From Comamonas sp. NLF-1-9 (GTDB lineage Bacteria > Pseudomonadota > Gammaproteobacteria > Burkholderiales > Burkholderiaceae_C): DNA of 64,000 nt. Location of the stretch: contig NZ_CP078069.1 of assembly GCF_019195435.1 (NCBI RefSeq), positions 2,604,001 to 2,668,000 of the forward strand. Direction: 5' to 3'. A program made the position numbers and the translations under genes. Positions 24,091-33,915 of this stretch are shown one piece after another (within the stretch, counting starts at the first letter, position 1; every line of letters starts with the position of its first letter). Under the pieces are notes generated by a model. That model worked only from the letters and a program-made list of their open reading frames with translations. It was not told the DNA's origin and did no database searches.

Positions 24091-25059
24091 CTACCAGGTT
24101 TCGCGCAGCACGTCGTTGTAGGCGTGCTCGCCCAGCTGACGCTGCGAGGCCGGCGAGACATAGACCTGGTCGGCGAATTCGTAGGCGTTCACGTCGGCGC
24201 CCGGCACCAAGGTGGCGCTGGTGCACAGCGCCGAATTGACCTGGTTGGGTCCCGTGCCTATGCCGGCGCCCGGGTCCACCGATGCGCACACCGGGTCTTT
24301 GCTGTTGGCAAAGCCGATGTAGTTCCAGGGACGGTGGTAGGTGTCGTTGATCGGGTTCACGTAGCCGGCCATCTCGATGTAGCGCACGCGCTCGCCCAGC
24401 GGCTCGATCTTCAGCAGCAACTGCTTGTTGAATTCGTCGCTCGCGCTGGTGAGCAGCGCTTCCTGGCCCAGGGCGCTGGCCCAGGGCGTGCGCCCGAGGC
24501 GGTACACGCCCGCCACCACCACATGCATGCCGGCGTCGTACAGGCGCTGCACCTGTGCGGCCAAGTCGGCGCCGGCCTGGCCTGCCTGCGCCAGGTATTG
24601 CGCCTGGCTCTGGCTGCCGGCGAGCACCGCGCGCATGCCCACGATCAGGTCGGCCGTGCCGGCGCTGAGCATCACCATGTCGCCCGGCTGCACGCTTTGC
24701 GTGGCAAAGAACTGGTCCACCTGCTCGACCACGGTGGCGGTGGCCGGGTTGCCAGCGGCGTCGGGCTTGGCGCTGACGCGCGCATTGCCCTGGGCAAAGC
24801 TCAGGCCGCCGGCGGCGCTCGGCGCGAGCGGGCGGTTGTAGCGCTGCGCCACCTGCAGCGTCCAGTTGTTCACGCTGCCGTCGTTGACCGTGTAGCGCCC
24901 CTGGCCGGCTGCATTCCCGAGGTAGGCCATGCTGTCGCCGAAGGCGATCAGGCGCTGGGGTTGAAAGGCTTTCTCCACGCTGGAGCCGCAGGCGGCAAGC
25001 CAGGCGGTCGATGCGCAGGCCAGGACGAGCACGGTGCGACGCAACCAGAATGCTGGCAT
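24091..25059 (-). CDS. SGNH/GDSL hydrolase-like lipoprotein
   Basis: A 322-residue exported protein: signal and lipobox WLAACG (Cys24), then the GDSL block I LIAFGDSMAYLG with the nucleophile Ser, and an SAGTADL segment in place of block III (usual GxND). The C-terminal block V, usually DxxH, reads FADQVYVSPASQ, so the expected catalytic His is a Tyr. The fold is convincing but the missing His and altered block III make esterase activity uncertain. It is convergent with gap, and sua5 lies 54 bases downstream of its divergent start region on the same strand side. Confidence 0.8.
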   Translation of the reverse strand: MPAFWLRRTVLVLACASTAWLAACGSSVEKAFQPQRLIAFGDSMAYLGNAAGQGRYTVNDGSVNNWTLQVAQRYNRPLAPSAAGGLSFAQGNARVSAKPDAAGNPATATVVEQVDQFFATQSVQPGDMVMLSAGTADLIVGMRAVLAGSQSQAQYLAQAGQAGADLAAQVQRLYDAGMHVVVAGVYRLGRTPWASALGQEALLTSASDEFNKQLLLKIEPLGERVRYIEMAGYVNPINDTYHRPWNYIGFANSKDPVCASVDPGAGIGTGPNQVNSALCTSATLVPGADVNAYEFADQVYVSPASQRQLGEHAYNDVLRETW

Positions 25060-25113
25060 GGGGTGATTCTCCGAAGGTTTGGAAGTCGAGTGTAAGGGAT
25101 GGCCCGTGCGCCT

Positions 25114-26112
25114 TCAGGGCGCGGCGGCGGCGCGCTGCAGGCGGTCGCGCACGCCGTCCCAGGCGGCAGCGGGCGGCGGCGTCTCGACCCAGATCAGCCG
25201 CGCGCCGGCTTCATCGAAGGCGCGCAACTGGGCGAACAGCGCATGGGCGGCGGCGCCGGCTTCGTCGGGCATGGGCTGCAGCAGTACCCGCGAAGAGGCT
25301 GCACGCAGCGGCGTGCGCGCCCAGACCGCGATGCGCGCGTCCTCGCCGCCCAGCAGATCGAGTGCGGTCTGCAGCTGGCGCGCATCCATCAGCCGCAGCG
25401 GCGCCTGGGGTGCGTAATGCATCAAAAGCGTGCCAGACGCCCGTGGTTGCTGCGTCGGCAGCTCCTCTTTTGAAAGTATGCTTTGGCCACAGGCCCGGGC
25501 CAGCGCGGCCAGGTCGAGCACGCCGGGGCGCAGCAGCACCGGTACGCCGCGCGTGCAGTCGATGATGGTCGATTCGATGCCTACTTCGCAGGCGCCGCCG
25601 TCGAGCACCAGCAGCGCATCGCCAAACTCCTGGCGCACGTGCTCGGCAGTGGTCGGGCTCACGCGCCCGAAGCGGTTGGCGCTGGGCGCGGCCAGGCCGC
25701 GAATGGGCGGCTGGTGCGCGGCGCAGGCGGCCAGCAGCTGCTGCGCCAGCGGGTGCGCGGGGCAGCGCAGGCCCACGCTGTCCTGGCCGCCGGCAGCGGC
25801 TTCGGCCACGCCCGCGCGGCGCGGCAGGATGAGGGTCAAGGGCCCGGGCCAGAACGCGGCCATGAGCTTTTCGGCAAAGTCGGGCACGCTGGCGGCGTAG
25901 TGGCCGGCGGCGGCGCGATCGGCTACATGCACGATCAAGGGATGGTTGCTCGGCCGGCCCTTGGTGCTGAAGATGCGCGCCACTGCGGCGCCGTCGTCGG
26001 CGTTGGCCGCCAGGCCATAGACGGTTTCGGTAGGCAGGCCCAGCAGCTCGCCACGCGCCAGCGCCTGCACCGCGCGGGCGATGGAGGCGGGCAGCGTGCC
26101 GTCCAGCAGCAT
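25114..26112 (-). CDS. sua5: L-threonylcarbamoyladenylate synthase (Sua5 type)
   Basis: A 332-residue enzyme that makes threonylcarbamoyl-AMP from threonine, bicarbonate and ATP for the universal t6A37 tRNA modification. The YrdC domain (residues 1-200) has LPTETVYGLAANA, STKGRPSNHPLIVHV and APSANRFGRVSPT. The C-terminal ~110 residues form the extra Sua5 domain. The linker (about residues 218-234, KEELPTQQPRASG) is encoded by a copy of the 44-bp intragenic repeat. It is the third gene of the purE-purK-sua5 unit, starting two bases after the purK stop. Confidence 0.93.
   Translation of the reverse strand: MLLDGTLPASIARAVQALARGELLGLPTETVYGLAANADDGAAVARIFSTKGRPSNHPLIVHVADRAAAGHYAASVPDFAEKLMAAFWPGPLTLILPRRAGVAEAAAGGQDSVGLRCPAHPLAQQLLAACAAHQPPIRGLAAPSANRFGRVSPTTAEHVRQEFGDALLVLDGGACEVGIESTIIDCTRGVPVLLRPGVLDLAALARACGQSILSKEELPTQQPRASGTLLMHYAPQAPLRLMDARQLQTALDLLGGEDARIAVWARTPLRAASSRVLLQPMPDEAGAAAHALFAQLRAFDEAGARLIWVETPPPAAAWDGVRDRLQRAAAAP
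25422..25465 (-). repeat. 44-bp intragenic repeat, copy 3 (sua5 linker)
   Basis: On the minus strand it starts GGAGCTGCCGACGC and ends GGCACGCTTTTGA. It resembles copy 2 most closely (AGCTGC, CGC, CGGGCGT, TGG and TTT shared in register). It lies between the YrdC and Sua5 domains, where an insertion would be tolerated. Confidence 0.45.
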
Positions 26113-26114
26113 GT

Positions 26115-27290
26115 TCAGAACGGGGCCATGCCCAGCAGTTCGGCAGCGCGCAGGGCGCTGGCGCGCACCGTGTCGATGTGCGCGCCGGTCACCGTCAGGT
26201 GGCCCATCTTGCGCCCGGCGCGCGCCTCGGCCTTGCCGTACAGGTGCAGGTGGCAGCCGGGCAGCGCCAGCACCTGTGCCCACGGCGGCGTGCGCGGGGT
26301 GTGGCCATCTTGCAGCCAAAGATCGCCCAGCAGGTTGAGCATGATGGCCGGGCTGTGCTGGCGCGGCGCGGCCAGCGGCAGGCCGGTCATCGCGCGCACC
26401 TGCAGCGCGAACTGCGAGCTGTCGCAGCCGTCGATGCTCCAGTGCCCGCTGTTGTGCGGGCGCGGCGCGATCTCGTTGACCACCAGCGAGCCGTCCTGCA
26501 GCACGAAGAACTCCACGCAGAGCACGCCCACGTAGTCCAGGCCTTCAGCTATGGATTTGGAAGCTGCCAGCGCTTGTGCAGCAAGCGTTTCAGGCATATT
26601 TTGTGCATGAACTTCGGTCACGGCGAGAATGCCGCCGCGATGCAGGTTGCGCTGCACCGGCAGGTGCACCGAGCGGCCATCCCGGCCGCGCGCCAGCACT
26701 ACCGAGCACTCGAAGTCCAGCGCCAGGCGCTTTTCCAGCACGCACGGGGTCTTGTGCAATTGCTCCCAGGCAGCGGCGAGCTCTTGCGCCGTGCCGACCT
26801 GGATCTGCCCCTTGCCGTCGTAGCCCAGGGTCGAGGTTTTGAGGATGCCCGGCAGCAGCCGCGCATCCACGGCGGCCAGTTGCTGCGCGGTTTCGATGAC
26901 GGCATGCGGCGCCACCGGCACGCCGCAGTGCACGAAGTGCGCCTTCTCGCGCGCGCGGTGCTGGGCGACGGCCACGCTCGCGGCGGCAGGGGCCACGGGC
27001 AGGCGGCCGGCAAGCTGCTCGAGCGCGGCGGCCGGCACGTTTTCGAACTCGGTGGTCACCGCAGCGCACAGCCGTGCGAGCTCGGCCAGGCCTTGCGCGT
27101 CTTCATAGCCGCTGCGAATGTGATGGTGGCTCACGCGCCCGGCGGGGCTGTGCGCGTCCGGGTCGAGCACGGCGGTGAAATAACCCATGCTCTGCGCCGC
27201 TTGCACGAACATGCGCCCGAGCTGCCCGCCGCCGAGCACGCCCAGCGTCGCGCCGGGCAGGATGGGCTGGCGCTGCGTGGCTGCGTTCAT
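26115..27290 (-). CDS. purK: 5-(carboxyamino)imidazole ribonucleotide synthase
   Basis: A 391-residue ATP-grasp enzyme carboxylating aminoimidazole ribonucleotide with bicarbonate, the step before PurE. The N-terminal segment [21 protein letters not shown], the ATP-grasp segment [13 protein letters not shown] and the metal site [17 protein letters not shown] are all present. About residues 230-246 ([17 protein letters not shown]) look inserted relative to the family and coincide with a 44-bp repeat copy. The start overlaps the purE stop by four bases (ATGA). Confidence 0.97.
   Translation of the reverse strand: MNAATQRQPILPGATLGVLGGGQLGRMFVQAAQSMGYFTAVLDPDAHSPAGRVSHHHIRSGYEDAQGLAELARLCAAVTTEFENVPAAALEQLAGRLPVAPAAASVAVAQHRAREKAHFVHCGVPVAPHAVIETAQQLAAVDARLLPGILKTSTLGYDGKGQIQVGTAQELAAAWEQLHKTPCVLEKRLALDFECSVVLARGRDGRSVHLPVQRNLHRGGILAVTEVHAQNMPETLAAQALAASKSIAEGLDYVGVLCVEFFVLQDGSLVVNEIAPRPHNSGHWSIDGCDSSQFALQVRAMTGLPLAAPRQHSPAIMLNLLGDLWLQDGHTPRTPPWAQVLALPGCHLHLYGKAEARAGRKMGHLTVTGAHIDTVRASALRAAELLGMAPF
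26560..26603 (+). repeat. 44-bp intragenic repeat, copy 4 (purK)
   Basis: Plus-strand sequence starts GAAGCTGCCAGCGCTTG, contains CAAGCGTT and ends ATTTTG. It is the best match to copy 1, sharing an unbroken AGCTGCCAGCGCTTG. It is antisense to purK and preserves the frame. Confidence 0.6.
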
Positions 27291-27784
27291 GCTTGCGCGC
27301 GGGGCAGCGCCATGGCGCGCGCCGCCTCGGTTTGCCGGGCGCGAAAGGCCTGCAGTTGCGCGCGCAGCGCCGGCGCCTCGTTGGCCAGCAGCGCTACCGC
27401 GAACAGCGCGGCATTGGCCGCACCGGCCGGGCCGATCGCAAAGCTTGCCACCGGCACACCCTTGGGCATCTGCACGATGGAGTAGAGCGAATCGACGCCC
27501 TGCAGATGGCGGCTTGCCACCGGCACGCCCAGCACCGGCACGCAGGTCTTGGCCGCGAGCATGCCCGGCAGATGGGCCGCGCCGCCGGCGCCGGCGATGA
27601 TCGCCTTCAGGCCGCGGCCCTCGGCGGCTTCGGCATAGGCGAACATGTCGTCGGGCATGCGGTGGGCCGAGACCACGCGCGTCTCGTGGGCAACGCCGAA
27701 CTGCTCGAGGATGGCGGCGGCATGCTGCATGGTCTCCCAGTCGCTGGAAGAGCCCATGACCACGCCTATCTGGGTGGGGTTCAT
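27287..27784 (-). CDS. purE: N5-carboxyaminoimidazole ribonucleotide mutase
   Basis: A 165-residue class I PurE moving the carboxylate of N5-CAIR to C4. It has the phosphate-binding [10 protein letters not shown] near residues 10-19, the catalytic-His region [14 protein letters not shown] and the conserved [14 protein letters not shown]. First gene of the purE-purK-sua5 operon. About 190 bases separate it from the divergent thioredoxin-TPR gene; that gap should hold both promoters but I see no clear box. Confidence 0.97.
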   Translation of the reverse strand: MNPTQIGVVMGSSSDWETMQHAAAILEQFGVAHETRVVSAHRMPDDMFAYAEAAEGRGLKAIIAGAGGAAHLPGMLAAKTCVPVLGVPVASRHLQGVDSLYSIVQMPKGVPVASFAIGPAGAANAALFAVALLANEAPALRAQLQAFRARQTEAARAMALPRAQA

Positions 27785-27977
27785 GTTCGAGGAGAGCGGC
27801 GCGCAGCAGGGGCCGCAGGGCGAAAACAGCGGATTTTAGGACGCAGGCGCCGCGCCTGCCCCGCGCGCCCGCGCGCCGGCATGGGGCCGGGCGCCGAGCC
27901 TGCCCGCCGGATACGGGACAATTCAGCCAGTTTGCGCGGCATGAGGTTTGCCGCCACCGATTTGCAGGAGCGTAATC

Positions 27978-28886
27978 ATGATGGACGTCACCGTGGCAAG
28001 CTTTGAGGCCGAGGTCATCGCTGCATCCCGGCAGGTGCCCGTGCTGGTGGATTTCTGGGCGCCGTGGTGCGGCCCGTGCAAAACCCTGGGCCCCATCCTG
28101 GAGAAACTGGAGACCGAATACGCCGGGCGCTTCAAGCTCGTGAAGATCGATTCCGACCAGGAGCAGCAGCTTGCCGCCATGTTTGGCGTGCGCAGCATTC
28201 CCACTGTGGTGCTGATGATGGACGGGCAGCCGGTCGACGGCTTCATGGGCGCACTGCCCGAAACCCAGGTGCGCGCCTTCCTCGACAAGCACCTGCCCGG
28301 CGCCGAGGAGCAGCAGGCCATGGATGAACACGAGCAGGCGCAGCAGGCGCTCGATGGCGGCGACCCGGCCAGCGCGCTGGAGCAGTTGCAGCAGGCGCTC
28401 CAGGCCGACCCGAACAACGACGATGCGCGCTTTGATCTGGTGCGCCTGTTGCTGCAGCTCGGCCAGGTCGACGCGGCGCGCACGGCGTTTGCGCCGGTGG
28501 CCGCCAAGGCCGAGGGCGTGCAGCGCCTGGCGGCCTTGAAGTTCTGGCTCGACGCCCTGGATGCGGTGGCCGAACACGCAGACGGGCAGGGCGCCATCCT
28601 CGAATTCGACAAGCAGATTGCGGCGAACAAGCGCGACTTTGCGGCCCGCTTTGGCCGGGCCCGCTTCCTTGTCGCTGCACAGCGCTTTACCGAGGCCATG
28701 GACGAGCTGCTGGAAATCCTGATGCGCGACAAGGGCTGGGAGGACGGCGCGGCGCGCAAAGCCTATGTGGCCGTGCTCGACCTGATCGAGCCGCCACGCG
28801 TGAAGGTGGCCGATGGGCAGATTCCGCCCCAGGACCCGGTCGTGGCCAGCTACCGCAGGCGGCTGTCCAGCGTCGTGCTGAGCTGA
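27978..28886 (+). CDS. Thioredoxin-TPR chaperone (CnoX/YbbN-like)
   Basis: A 302-residue two-domain protein: a thioredoxin domain (residues 1-110) with an intact WCGPC (Cys31, Cys34), then a TPR-rich C-terminal region (about 125-290) containing a negative-regulator-of-GroEL-type repeat set. CnoX holdases protect proteins from hypochlorite and hand them to GroEL; E. coli YbbN lacks a normal CxxC, whereas this one keeps it and so may also have redox activity. The ATG at 27978 is preferred because GCAGGAGCG precedes it. The downstream META lipoprotein gene overlaps the stop by one base. Confidence 0.9.
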   Translation: MMDVTVASFEAEVIAASRQVPVLVDFWAPWCGPCKTLGPILEKLETEYAGRFKLVKIDSDQEQQLAAMFGVRSIPTVVLMMDGQPVDGFMGALPETQVRAFLDKHLPGAEEQQAMDEHEQAQQALDGGDPASALEQLQQALQADPNNDDARFDLVRLLLQLGQVDAARTAFAPVAAKAEGVQRLAALKFWLDALDAVAEHADGQGAILEFDKQIAANKRDFAARFGRARFLVAAQRFTEAMDELLEILMRDKGWEDGAARKAYVAVLDLIEPPRVKVADGQIPPQDPVVASYRRRLSSVVLS

Positions 28887-29725
28887 TGGCGCGGCGCGGC
28901 GCGGGCGCGCCGGCGCTGCTCGCGGCGCTGCTGCTTGCTGCCTGCGCCAGCGCGCCGCCGCCCGACGCACAGCTCAGCGGCCTGGCGCTGACACGCGCGC
29001 CCATGCTGCTGCCGCCCGACACGGTGTTCGAAGCGGCCCTGCTCGTCTGGCCCGAAGACGGCGCGCCGCCCGTAGCGCTGGCGCGCCAGCGCAGCGACGA
29101 TGCCGGCTCGCCTCCTTACGCCCTGCGCCTGCCCTACCACCAGAGCGAGATCCGCGCCGGCGCTCGCTACACCGTGCAGGCCGGGGTGCTGCAAGGCGGG
29201 CGGCTGCTGCTCTACACCCGGCCCGAAGCGGTGGTGCTGCTCGACCCCGGCCTGCGCCATGTGGACCTGCGCCTCAGCCCAGTGAGCCTGCTGCCCGCCA
29301 ACGCCCAGGCCGAGGTCGCGCTGACGCAGACCTGGTGGGAGCTGAGCGAGATCGTCGATGCGCCCGACAGCGACGCGCCGGCAGCGCCGGACCCTGCAGA
29401 CCCGGCCATGGCGGCGCACCTGCTGCTCGACGGTGCGAGCGAGCGCCTGAGCGGCGCGGGCGGCTGCAACCGCCTGACGGGCAGTTACCGGCTGCAGGGC
29501 GCGGCGCTGCGCTTTGCCCAGTTGAACTCCACGCTGCGCCTGTGCCTGACCACCGGCCTGCGCGAGGCCTTGTTCTTCGAGCGCCTGCCGCTCGTGGCTT
29601 CGTATCGGCAGCGCGGGCGCACGCTGGAGCTGCGCGCGGCCGATGGCCGGCCGCTGCTGCGCTTCACGGCGCGCCAGGAGGGCATCGCGCCGCTGGCGCC
29701 GCAGACGCCGCCGCTCAGCCAGTGA
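28886..29725 (+). CDS. META-domain lipoprotein with YbaY-like N-terminus
   Basis: A 279-residue exported protein. Lipobox LAAC (Cys20). Residues about 28-135 resemble the YbaY/YscW lipoprotein beta-fold ([34 protein letters not shown]). Residues 165-265 form a META (HslJ-like) domain with [13 protein letters not shown] and [17 protein letters not shown] proteins are stress-linked and of unclear biochemical role. The start overlaps the stop of the thioredoxin-TPR gene (TGATG), so they are co-translated. The 3' end overlaps the convergent purC gene by 11 bases. Confidence 0.88.
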   Translation: MARRGAGAPALLAALLLAACASAPPPDAQLSGLALTRAPMLLPPDTVFEAALLVWPEDGAPPVALARQRSDDAGSPPYALRLPYHQSEIRAGARYTVQAGVLQGGRLLLYTRPEAVVLLDPGLRHVDLRLSPVSLLPANAQAEVALTQTWWELSEIVDAPDSDAPAAPDPADPAMAAHLLLDGASERLSGAGGCNRLTGSYRLQGAALRFAQLNSTLRLCLTTGLREALFFERLPLVASYRQRGRTLELRAADGRPLLRFTARQEGIAPLAPQTPPLSQ

Positions 29726-30632
29726 GCCGCTGCCAGGCTTCGCGGTACTTGGCGGCGGTTTTCGCAATCACCTCGGGCGGCAGTTGCGGCGCCGGCGCCG
29801 TCTTGTTCCAGGGCTGACCGTCTACCCTCACCTGCTCCAGCCAGTCGCGCACGAACTGCTTGTCAAAGCTCGGCGGGTTCCTGCCACTGGCCAGCGCCGC
29901 CTCGTGCTCTTGCAGCGGCCAGTAGCGCGAGCTGTCGGGCGTGAGCACCTCGTCCATCAGCACCAGCTCGCCGCCCGGGTTCAGGCCGAACTCGAACTTG
30001 GTGTCGGCAATGATCAAGCCCTTGGTCAGGGCGAAGGCCGCCGCCTCCTCATACAGGCGGATGCTGGTGTCGCGGATCTTCGCCGCGAGCTGCGGGCCCA
30101 CCATCTGCACCGTCTGCTCGAAACTGATGTTCTCGTCGTGGCCCGAGGCCGCCTTGGCCGCAGGCGTGTAGATCGGCCGCGGCAGGCGCGAAGCGTTGCG
30201 CAGGCCCTCGGGCAGCGGCACGCCGCAGACCTTGCGCCCTGCCTGGTATTCCTTCCAGCCGCTGCCGGCGAGATAGCCGCGCACCACCGCCTCGATGGCA
30301 ATCGGGCGCAGGCGCTGCACCAGCATCGCGCGCCCCTGCACCTGGGGCAGTTCGTCGGGCGCGACCACGCTCTCGGGCGCTTCGCCCGTGAGGTGGTTGG
30401 GCACGATGTGGGCCAGGCGCTCGAACCAGAACAGCGCCATCTGCGTGAGCAGCTGTCCCTTGCCCGGAATCGGCTCGCCCATGATGACGTCGAAGGCCGA
30501 GAGCCGGTCGCTCGCCACCATCAGCAGGCGGTCTTCGCCTACCGCGTAGTTGTCGCGCACCTTGCCGCGCGCGAGCAGCGCCAGGGAATGCAGGGACGAG
30601 GTATGCAGGGCAGGGGCAGCGGCGGCGGTCAT
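29715..30632 (-). CDS. purC: Phosphoribosylaminoimidazole-succinocarboxamide synthase
   Basis: A 305-residue SAICAR synthetase joining aspartate to carboxyaminoimidazole ribonucleotide. It has the ATP-binding [13 protein letters not shown] near residue 17, [43 protein letters not shown] and [10 protein letters not shown], all family signatures of the longer (yeast-like, ~300 residue) PurC. The ATG at 30632 is the first that fits; the frame continues upstream without homology. About 240 bases without a recognisable gene separate it from divergent hpf. Confidence 0.97.
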   Translation of the reverse strand: MTAAAAPALHTSSLHSLALLARGKVRDNYAVGEDRLLMVASDRLSAFDVIMGEPIPGKGQLLTQMALFWFERLAHIVPNHLTGEAPESVVAPDELPQVQGRAMLVQRLRPIAIEAVVRGYLAGSGWKEYQAGRKVCGVPLPEGLRNASRLPRPIYTPAAKAASGHDENISFEQTVQMVGPQLAAKIRDTSIRLYEEAAAFALTKGLIIADTKFEFGLNPGGELVLMDEVLTPDSSRYWPLQEHEAALASGRNPPSFDKQFVRDWLEQVRVDGQPWNKTAPAPQLPPEVIAKTAAKYREAWQRLTG

Positions 30633-30869
30633 GGGCGGCGAAGAAAAAGCCGCCGGCGTGCGCGGATGCAGGGCGGCGGCGTTACGGGCAATCCCGCCAT
30701 TGTGCAGCGTTTTTTGCCCTCGCAGGGCCATGCCCACGTGCACTGCTCGGGCGTGCTTGCCCTGTGCGCCCGCCGGTGCATAGTGGCAGTTCCACGCAGA
30801 ACGGATTCGTCGGCCGCTGCGGTTTGCACTGCAGTGGCGTTTTTCAGCTGTGCATCACAGGAGAGTTCC

Positions 30870-31220
30870 ATGAATTTGACGATCAGTGGCCATCATCTCG
30901 AAGTGACGCCCGCCTTGCGCGGCTACGTTACCTCCAAGCTGGACCGGCTCACTCGCCATTTCGATCAGGTGGTCGACATCAAGGTCTTGCTCACCGTGGA
31001 AAAACAGAAGGAAAAGGAAAAACGCCAGCGCGCCGAATGCAATGTGCGCGTCAAGGGCACCGACTTGTTCGCCCAGGCGAGCCACTTCGACCTGTACGCG
31101 GCCATCGATGCGCTCATGGACAAGCTCGACCGCCAGGTGGTGCGCCACAAGACACGCACCCAGGACCACCAGGCCGAGCTGCGCCGCAGCACGCTGCAGG
31201 CCGCGGGCGCCATGGGCTGA
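30870..31220 (+). CDS. hpf: Ribosome hibernation-promoting factor (short form)
   Basis: A 116-residue HPF/RaiA protein (MNLTISGHHLEVTPALRGYV...KLDRLTRHFDQVV) that binds the 30S decoding centre and pairs ribosomes in stationary phase. Its length places it with the short HPF proteins, with a somewhat longer tail than E. coli HPF. CAGGAGAG upstream is a good ribosome site. It precedes ptsN and hprK, the arrangement seen after rpoN in many proteobacteria, but rpoN is not present here. A strong terminator follows the gene, so ptsN is at least partly independent. Confidence 0.95.
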   Translation: MNLTISGHHLEVTPALRGYVTSKLDRLTRHFDQVVDIKVLLTVEKQKEKEKRQRAECNVRVKGTDLFAQASHFDLYAAIDALMDKLDRQVVRHKTRTQDHQAELRRSTLQAAGAMG

Positions 31221-31240
31221 GCGGCCCTCACGCGCACCCG

Positions 31241-31268
31241 AACCACCCGGCAACGGGTGGTTTTTTTT
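31241..31268 (+). terminator. Intrinsic terminator after hpf
   Basis: The arms AACCACCCG and CGGGTGGTT form a perfect 9-bp stem with loop GCAA, running directly into eight T. It begins 20 bases after the hpf stop. Confidence 0.93.
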
Positions 31269-31330
31269 GTGTCCGGATGTCTCGCGTCTCAGGGTTTACT
31301 CTGATTGTGCATAATTGCCACCCATTCGCC

Positions 31331-31807
31331 ATGAACCGACTCGCTTCCATATTGCCGCCCGCGCAAGTGCTCGTGGGTGTTGACGTGACCAGCAAAAAGC
31401 GCGCCTTTGAAGAGGCGGGCCTGCTGTTCGAGAGCCAGCACGGGCTCTCGCGCGCGCTCATCACCGACAGCCTGTTTGCACGCGAGCGCCTGGGCTCCAC
31501 CGGCCTGGGGCACGGCGTGGCGATACCGCATGGGCGCATCAAGGGCCTCAAGGCTCCGATGGCCGCGGTGTTCCAGTTGCGCCAGCCCATAGGGTTCGAT
31601 GCGCCCGACGAGTTGCCGGTCACGCTCTTGATCTTCCTGCTGGTGCCCGAAGCGGCGACGCAAAAGCACCTGGAAATCCTCTCCGAGATCGCCGAGCTGC
31701 TGGGCGACACGCCCACGCGCGAACGCATCAAGGCCTGCCAGGACGCGGCCGAGCTGCACGGCCTGATTGCCGGCTGGCAGAGCACCCAGGCGGCGCACAG
31801 CGCCTGA
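31331..31807 (+). CDS. ptsN: PTS IIA-like nitrogen regulatory protein (EIIA-Ntr)
   Basis: A 158-residue EIIA of the nitrogen phosphotransferase system. The phospho-accepting His67 is in [13 protein letters not shown]. It receives phosphate from NPr/HPr and regulates potassium uptake, nitrogen and envelope functions. There are about 110 bases between the hpf terminator side and this start, including an AT-richer stretch with CATAAT near 31310 that could be a -10 box. hprK follows 25 bases later. No HPr gene is in the window. Confidence 0.95.
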   Translation: MNRLASILPPAQVLVGVDVTSKKRAFEEAGLLFESQHGLSRALITDSLFARERLGSTGLGHGVAIPHGRIKGLKAPMAAVFQLRQPIGFDAPDELPVTLLIFLLVPEAATQKHLEILSEIAELLGDTPTRERIKACQDAAELHGLIAGWQSTQAAHSA

Positions 31808-31832
31808 GTGCGCACGCAGGCGGCGGCGCCAG

Positions 31833-32795
31833 ATGCAAGCCAACGTCGTCAGCGCCGACGCCCTGTTCCAGGAGTTCTCCAGCCTGCTGCGCTGGCAGTG
31901 GCTGGCGGGCCAGGGCGCTGCCGAGCGCCGCTTCGAAGACGTGGCGGTGCGCGCCGCCAGCTCCAGCGCCGACCTGGTCGGGCACCTGAACTACATCCAC
32001 CCCTACCGCGCGCAGATCATTGGCCAGCGCGAGGTCGCCTACCTCACCAACGGCAGCGCGGCCGATTGTCAGCGGCGCCTGGCGCGCATCCTCACGCTGG
32101 AGCCGCCGGTGCTGGTGCTGGCCGACGGCCAGGCGCCGCCCGGCGAGCTGCTGCGCATGTGCGACCGCGCGCAACTGCCGCTGTTTGCCACCGCGGAGTC
32201 CTCGGCCTTCGTCATCGACGTGCTGCGCGGCTACCTGTCCAAGCACTTTGCCGAGCGCACCTCGATGCACGGCGTGTTCATGGACATTCTGGGCCTGGGC
32301 GTGCTGATCACCGGCGAGTCGGGCCTGGGCAAGAGCGAGCTGGGGCTGGAGCTGATCACGCGCGGCAACGGCCTGGTGGCCGACGACATCGTCGATCTGT
32401 CGCGCATCAACCAGAGCACCATCGAGGGGCGCTGCCCGGAACTGCTGCAAAACCTCGTGGAGGTGCGCGGCATAGGGCTTCTGGACATCCGCGCGATCTT
32501 TGGCGAGAACGCGGTGCGCCGGCGCATGCGGCTGCGCCTGATCGTGCATCTTGTGCGCAAGGAGACGCTGGAGCGCGACTACGAGCGCCTGCCCGGCGAG
32601 CCGCTCACCCAGGACGTGCTCGGCGTGCCGATACGCAAGGTGATCGTCGAAGTCGTGGCGGGGCGCAACATCGCGGTGCTGGTAGAGGCCGCGGTGCGCA
32701 ACACCATCTTGCAGTTTCGCGGCATCGACACCTACCAGGAGTTCGTTGCGCGCCACCGCCAGGCGATGCTCGACGGGGATGCGGATCAGGGCTAG
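31833..32795 (+). CDS. hprK: HPr kinase/phosphorylase
   Basis: A 320-residue HprK/P. The Walker A loop GESGLGKSE starts at residue 161, followed by [12 protein letters not shown], the HprK signature and [20 protein letters not shown] near the C-terminus. In proteobacteria it acts on the PTS-Ntr HPr and is often linked to ptsN, as here. The N-domain (residues 1-130) has the usual alpha/beta character. It is convergent with fur, 13 bases apart. Confidence 0.96.
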   Translation: MQANVVSADALFQEFSSLLRWQWLAGQGAAERRFEDVAVRAASSSADLVGHLNYIHPYRAQIIGQREVAYLTNGSAADCQRRLARILTLEPPVLVLADGQAPPGELLRMCDRAQLPLFATAESSAFVIDVLRGYLSKHFAERTSMHGVFMDILGLGVLITGESGLGKSELGLELITRGNGLVADDIVDLSRINQSTIEGRCPELLQNLVEVRGIGLLDIRAIFGENAVRRRMRLRLIVHLVRKETLERDYERLPGEPLTQDVLGVPIRKVIVEVVAGRNIAVLVEAAVRNTILQFRGIDTYQEFVARHRQAMLDGDADQG

Positions 32796-32808
32796 CGCGG
32801 AACGCGGT

Positions 32809-33231
32809 TCAATGGCCGGCCGCGCACTTGGCGCACAAGCCGTAGAGCGACATGGCGTGGTCGTGCACCTGCCAGCCGCGCTGCTTGGCAATGAGCTGCT
32901 GGCGCGCCTCGATCTCGTGGTCGAAGAATTCTTCGACCTTGCCGCAGCCGGTGCAGATGAAGTGGTCGTGGTGCTGGCCCTCGTCGAGCTCATAGACCGC
33001 CTTGCCGCCGTCGAAATTGCTGCGCATCAGGATGCCGGCCTGCTCGAACTGGGTGAGCACGCGGTACACCGTGGCCAGGCCTATGTCCGAGCGTTCTTCC
33101 AGCAGCACGCGAAAGACGTCCTCGGCCGTCAGGTGCCGCTGCTTGCTCTGCTGGAAAATCTCCAGAATCTTCAGCCGCGGCAGCGTCGCCTTCAGGCCGG
33201 TGCTCTTGAGCTCTTCGATATTGCTGGTCAT
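32809..33231 (-). CDS. fur: Ferric uptake regulator
   Basis: A 140-residue Fur repressor. The winged helix (residues 10-80) has [14 protein letters not shown] and [19 protein letters not shown]. The metal-binding dimerisation half has the [16 protein letters not shown] motif with His and Cys ligands, and a second CAKC pair near the end for structural zinc. ATG 33231 gives the usual [18 protein letters not shown] start; an in-frame ATG at 33243 is possible. It is divergent from bamE, the normal Comamonadaceae arrangement, and likely shares a compact promoter region with it. Confidence 0.97.
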   Translation of the reverse strand: MTSNIEELKSTGLKATLPRLKILEIFQQSKQRHLTAEDVFRVLLEERSDIGLATVYRVLTQFEQAGILMRSNFDGGKAVYELDEGQHHDHFICTGCGKVEEFFDHEIEARQQLIAKQRGWQVHDHAMSLYGLCAKCAAGH

Positions 33232-33244
33232 GGTGCGGGACATG

Positions 33245-33280
33245 TGTCGCTGGCAGACAAAAGCCTGTCGCTACAATGAA
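33245..33280 (+). promoter_or_regulatory. Candidate bamE promoter
   Basis: TACAAT at 33272-33277 is a good -10 box; the best -35-like hexamer (TGGCAG at 33251) is weak and 15 bases away. If real, transcription starts near 33284, which excludes the ATG at 33276 as the bamE start and supports 33309. Confidence 0.35.
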
Positions 33281-33308
33281 ACCGATCATAGTCCGGATAC
33301 CGAAAACC

Positions 33309-33854
33309 ATGTCAGTCTCCTTCCGTTCGGGCGCCCGCCTGGGCGCTCTTGCCCTGCTTGCCGCGGGCTCGCTGGCGGGCTGTGCCGGTTCGGCAGACCG
33401 CCTGGCCAGCATGGTCACGCCCTACCGCGCCGACGTGGTGCAGGGCAATTTCGTCTCGCGCGAACAGGTGCAGGCGCTGCAGCCCGGCATGAGCCGCCAG
33501 CAGGTGCGCGAGATCCTGGGCACGCCGCTGATGACCAGCCTGTTTCACGCCGACCGCTGGGAATACGTCTTCACCATCCGCCGCCAGGGCGTGGAAGACC
33601 AGGCGCGCCATCTGGCGGTGTTCTTCAAGGACGACCGCTTCGATCACGCCGAGGGCGACGAGATGCCCACCGAGGAGGAATTCGTCGCCTCGCTCGGCTC
33701 CAGCGTCAAGCCGTCCAAAGTGCCCCAGCTGCAGGCGAGCGAGGAGCAGCTCGCACGCTTCCCCAAGAGCGAGGCGCCGGCCGACAAGGCAGCAGCGGCG
33801 CCCAAGCCGCCGGCCGGCGGCAATTACCCGCCGCTGGAGCCGGCGGGCCAGTGA
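33309..33854 (+). CDS. bamE: Outer membrane protein assembly factor BamE
   Basis: A 181-residue lipoprotein (lipobox SLAGC, Cys25) of the SmpA/OmlA family, the small BAM-complex subunit. The core domain (residues about 30-110) has [47 protein letters not shown] and a following beta strand, as in BamE. Residues 115-181 form a low-complexity Ala/Pro/Lys tail longer than in E. coli. An upstream in-frame ATG (33276) lies inside the putative promoter. dapB follows 61 bases later. Confidence 0.95.
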   Translation: MSVSFRSGARLGALALLAAGSLAGCAGSADRLASMVTPYRADVVQGNFVSREQVQALQPGMSRQQVREILGTPLMTSLFHADRWEYVFTIRRQGVEDQARHLAVFFKDDRFDHAEGDEMPTEEEFVASLGSSVKPSKVPQLQASEEQLARFPKSEAPADKAAAAPKPPAGGNYPPLEPAGQ

Positions 33855-33915
33855 ACCCGGGGCGGGGCGCGGGCGCGCCCGCCAGCCCAGCACACCCCAG
33901 ATGAGCGAGGACGGC

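Noticed and set aside
30633..30869. Sigma-54 promoter before hpf
   Set aside because: TGGCAG near 30786 lacks the correctly spaced GC element, and rpoN is not nearby.
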